Shown here piece after piece: positions 59,793 through 64,000 of a stretch of 64,000 nucleotides of DNA (position 1 is the stretch's first letter; every line of letters begins with the position of its first letter). The position numbers and the translations under genes were made by a program. Where the stretch lies: positions 36,335,003-36,399,002 of the forward strand of contig CM031610.1 of the NCBI GenBank assembly GCA_018398815.1. The letters run 5' to 3'. Below the pieces are notes generated by a model. That model was given only the letters and a program-made list of their open reading frames with translations. It was not told the origin of the DNA and searched no databases. Source of the DNA: Conus ventricosus. Lineage: Eukaryota; Mollusca; Gastropoda; Neogastropoda; Conidae.

Positions 59793-60172
59793 CATCAGCA
59801 TTATCATTATTATTCCATGTTAAGTTATGAATAAACTTCCTTCATCAAACCGACTTCAGCAGATACTAGGCCGCGTTGAGTTAGAAACAGTTCCACCTTA
59901 TAACTGTCGGTGTACGTTAGAACAGAACGGGCACAGCTAGACACCACATATTGAAGGGACTCGGCAGCAGTGCCGTGTCTTCCATGACGGGTAGCCCCAG
60001 AGCGCCCGGGTGCAGTGGGCTGTCCCTGTCGACTGCAAAAGCTGCTGATCCTGCTGCAGAAAGAGACTGGGTGTGGCTGTGGATGTCAGAGTCGGAATGA
60101 GTGGTGCGGCAATAAAGCTACAGCCTGGGCTTGAAAGGGGTGAGGCAGGGGGTGGGGGTGGGGGTGGGGGGT

Positions 60173-60210
<38 letters not shown>
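60173..60210. repeat. Poly-G run of 38
   Basis: Preceded by (GGGGGT)n from about 60140. G-quadruplex-prone if real. Confidence 0.9.
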
Positions 60211-60212
<2 letters not shown>

Positions 60213-60779
60213 AGAGCAAATGTACGCATTAACGTTCGTGACGAATCAGGCAGATAACACCACGCTGTCATTCAAACCGACTTCTGTTTTACTAGCTTCA
60301 GGCCGGAAAAAAAATGTTAAGAGTGTCTGTACACAGACTGATGCCTCATCTGATGTTTTCATTTATTACAGGCTGTCGTACAAAAATAGTCATAATCCTA
60401 TAAAAATATAAAAAAGACCGGTAACGACTGGGGTTATGTACAATACAAAATCGCTTCTAAGACTTCTGTTTACCTTAGGGCACATTCTTCCTCGGCGATT
60501 CTCACAGCACCCCCTTAATCGCAGTTTCACACTTTCTCGTGAACAGTTTCAGAACTTAACGAAAACTAAAAATACAAATGAACACACACACATACAGACA
60601 CACACAGACACACACACCAATGACACAGGTTTTGTCTCAAAATCATTGGGACAGCAGGATTTACAGCGTTCTAAACGTCGTCATATATTTGTAGGCAAAT
60701 GCAGGGGCTTAAAGGAAACTGTCAGTCCATAAACTGCGTCGCTAACACTGAGTCAAGTCCTTAAGCCTGGAGTAATTTC

Positions 60780-61612
60780 AGAAAGGTTGATTCATCTTCA
60801 GAAAGTTTGGTTTGCCTTCAGAATGTTTGCTTCATAATCATAAACGTGTGTGTACTTCAGGACGCCTGGTTCATCTGTAGACAGTTTGGTTTTTATTCAG
60901 AACGTTTGGTTCACGTTCAGAACGCTTAGTGTATTTTCAGAAAGTTTGGTTCATGTTTAAAAAGTTTGGTACATTTTCAGAACGTTTGGTTTACCTTCAG
61001 AAAGTTTGGTGCATCTTCAGAACATTTGGTTTACCTTGAGAAAGTTTGGTGCATCTTCAGAACGTTTGGTTTACCTTAAAAAAGTTTGGTGGATATTCAG
61101 GACGTTTGGTTTAGGTTAAGAGAGTTTGATGTATCTTCAGAACGTTTGGTTTACCTTCAGAAAGCTTAGTGTATCTTCAGTACGTTTGGTTGACCTTCAG
61201 AAAGTCTGGTGCATCTTCAGGACGTCTGGTTTACCTTCAGAAAGTTTGGTGCATCTTCAGAACGTCTGGTTTACCTTCAGAAAGTTTGGTGCATCTTCAG
61301 AACGTTTGGTTTACCTTTTATCATCAGAATGCTTGGTTAGTCTTCAGAAATTTGGTGTATCCCTAGAATGTTTGGTTCGCCTCCAAAAACTGTGATTTAT
61401 CTCCAGAACACTTCGTTAACCTCCAGAACGTTTGATTCTTCGAAATTTTCGCTTGCCTTTAAGAGCAGCTGGCTTACTTTCAGAAAAATTTGGTTAACCT
61501 TTACGACGTTTGATTCACCGTCTGAATGTTTGCTTTCCCTTCAAAACGTCTCGTCTACTTCGGGATGGTTTGTCAACCTTCAGAATGTTCAGTCTTCGAA
61601 ATGCTTTGCTTA
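60780..61612. repeat. 20-bp minisatellite with 40-bp higher-order unit
   Basis: About 40 tandem 20-bp units. In the centre (about 61120-61320) they alternate CAGAACGTTTGGTTTACCTT and CAGAAAGTTTGGTGCATCTT, giving a 40-bp dimer. Units at both edges are strongly diverged. Confidence 0.95.
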
Positions 61613-61763
61613 CTCTCTGACCAACCGGCCTAGATTTATTGTGGATAGTGAATGTTGGTCTTGTAAGTTCGAACCCCTCCCCCCCCCCTTCTGTGTCTCT
61701 CTGTCTCTGTCTGTCTGTCTATCTGTCTTCTGTGTGTCTGTCTCTGTTTGTCTGTCTGCATTT

Positions 61764-61801
<38 letters not shown>

Positions 61802-63028
61802 GCGCGCGGGGCTCTTGATAAAAGCAAATAATCGTATGAGCTTGACTCCTCCAGTAACGTTTTACTGGGCTGCTCACCCAGGCTGCTTGACAAGTTTGAC
61901 AGCAATCCAGACAAAGAACCACAGCGGCCCCGTTTCCTCTCCGTAATCCCCCTGATCCATTTGCACTCTTATTTCCATACAAGAAAGTCGGCTTTTGATA
62001 GGCATAAACTAAGGGTTCTGTTCCAAATACAGAACTCAATGGTTTCTATAGCAGTCAGACAAGGAGTTAATGCTGATAGTTTAATGTAGTCTTTTCCACA
62101 CTATATTTTCTCCTCTGCTTCTGTATGAAAAAATCAAAACAGAACCATTCTGACTGCGAGAGAAAAGATATAGAATTTTGGGCCTGATCTGTAACTCTTG
62201 ACTCAGACCTGACCAGCTCACATCTCACTTCAGGCCTTAAAACTCACCCGTGACCATATCAGCTAGCATTCATCAGCAACAAAGTGCCCATTTCTTTTAT
62301 TGCTTGGCACACACACACACACACACACACAAAAGCATGCACGCGCGCGCACATTCCTCCAGTTCTCATGATTGAAAGAAGAGCTTATGCACCACACGAT
62401 CCACGAAATCAGAATTAATGATGAATTGCATCGTCAGCTTTTGACTCTGTTAAAGAAAAAGACTCCTTTGAAAAAAAAGAAGTTCAGATATCAGCAGAAT
62501 GATTACTGGAGCTATTCTCTTAATGGACATGCCGTTTTGCAAGAGGGGAGACATAAATCCGAAACTCCTACCTCCCCCCCCCCTCTCTCTCGCCATATCT
62601 TTCTCTTGCTCCCCCTCTCTTTATCTTTCCCTCCAACATGCCATCGACAACAGATTATTCTCATGACAGCATCGGCATTTACCTGTAAAAGATGTCCCAT
62701 ATGATCCACGTAAATTGGAAAGTAATGATTAGCATCGTCAATTTTCCACCACCAAGCTTTTCAATTTCCTGATTTTGTTTTGTTTTGTAAATTGGCATTT
62801 AATGTCTAAAACCGATCATATATTAGTAGGATGATGACTAGTGTTATTCTTTATATGGGCATGCACTTTTGCACTAGGGGAGATAACAACAAATCGTGAT
62901 TGGTTACCACAGGGAGCTGTATTGTTGTGTTGTTGTTACAGGGACAGGGCCGCTTGCTCAGCCGTTCCTGTATTTTAAGAACACACACAGGGAATTTAGA
63001 CAACGCCCTTCCTGAAACACCGATTCAA
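61613..63028. other. No gene recognised; CT and CA tracts
   Basis: Contains (TCTG)n/(CT)n at 61690-61799 and CA at 62310-62332. A + frame at 62372-62704 has no motif. Confidence 0.45.
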
Positions 63029-63540
<512 letters not shown>

Positions 63541-64000
63541 GTATGATTAATATTGACCGGCTGCCAATACCATAAGTATGGGTGTCCTTATGTTCTAGTG
63601 TATAACTGTGTATTTGAGTGAAGTTAGGAAGAAGAAAGAGGACTCGAGCTGCAAAGAGGATGAACAGATTAGTTTGCGTGTGAACATTAAAACATGACTC
63701 ACACAGACAGTTGCCGTAATCAATTACGTTTCAATAACAGCAGCTAGTCTCCTCGCATTCACACGAGAATAATTGTACTCAATTGACCTGATTCAAATAA
63801 TTTTAATTATATACCCGCTACTTCTCCCTATTTCGTAAGTAATGAGTGATCTTTAAATCGTTAATTCTGAAATCTATCAGTAAAAAACGATTAGGCTTGT
63901 GGGAATGGGACATAAGGTCAAGTACGGATCTTTAGCGTGTTTCAACTTTTATAAAACTGTACGTACTCTTCTACCTATGTGTAACCCTTTTTTTGTCTTG
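63541..64000. other. No gene recognised at the window edge
   Basis: AT-rich unique sequence with no open frame or repeat of note. Confidence 0.5.

Noticed and set aside
61126..61395. 89-codon frame with repeating FRKFGASSERLVYLQ-like residues
   Set aside because: It is the translation of the 20/40-bp minisatellite. The periodicity comes from DNA repeats, and it breaks at the array edges.

Overview
The window is animal genomic DNA. It has small exons with GT/AG splice sites, long introns, several non-LTR retrotransposon classes, a Ty3/Gypsy element, and an extreme load of (TG/CA)n, (GA)n, trinucleotide and poly-G tracts. The best guess is a mollusc, probably a gastropod. This rests on overall character and on a dispersed repeat ('tatagcgcct...aagcgcttta') of a kind I associate with molluscan genomes. 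No rRNA, CRISPR or bacterial gene structure was seen.

Two host genes are supported, both on + and in tandem. (1) About 2.4-30.6 kb holds a large multi-exon gene for a charged, coiled-coil-rich protein with an acidic middle and a proline/glutamine-rich C-terminus. I do not recognise the family. About 17 exons can be placed by splice sites and by phase agreement between neighbours. (2) 38.1-48.2 kb holds ATG5, the autophagy E3-like subunit. Its seven coding exons total 818 nt (about 273 codons; human ATG5 is 275 aa). The first coding exon and the C-terminal exon are near-identical in pattern to known ATG5, and the ATG12-acceptor lysine is present. Both genes carry many single-base frame breaks in short homopolymers with intact splice sites, so consensus errors are more likely than pseudogenes.

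Mobile elements fill the introns and flanks. They are: a decayed RTE-like LINE (4.4-7.4 kb); a Gypsy-type LTR element on - with one visible LTR (21.2-25.4 kb); LINE C-terminal fragments (33.8-35.0 kb); RNase H-bearing LINE fragments (35.5-36.3 kb on +, 53.6-54.3 kb on -); a CR1/L2-like LINE antisense in ATG5 intron 1 (38.3-40.6 kb); two inverted-repeat MITE-like elements (18.7-19.2 kb, 48.4-49.5 kb); and a small foldback (13.6-13.8 kb).

The most unusual structure is a set of minisatellites that incorporate exon/intron junctions. A 19-bp array begins at the ATG5 exon 4 splice donor and carries donor-like copies. A ~70-bp array ends in the splice acceptor of an exon of gene 1 and carries duplicate acceptors. 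Other arrays include a 74-bp repeat (44.2-44.6 kb), a 35-bp repeat (51.7-52.1 kb), a 20/40-bp repeat (60.8-61.6 kb), and one degenerate ~75-bp repeat family present in two introns of gene 1. From 48.2 kb to the end I found no convincing host gene, only repeats and unassigned sequence.
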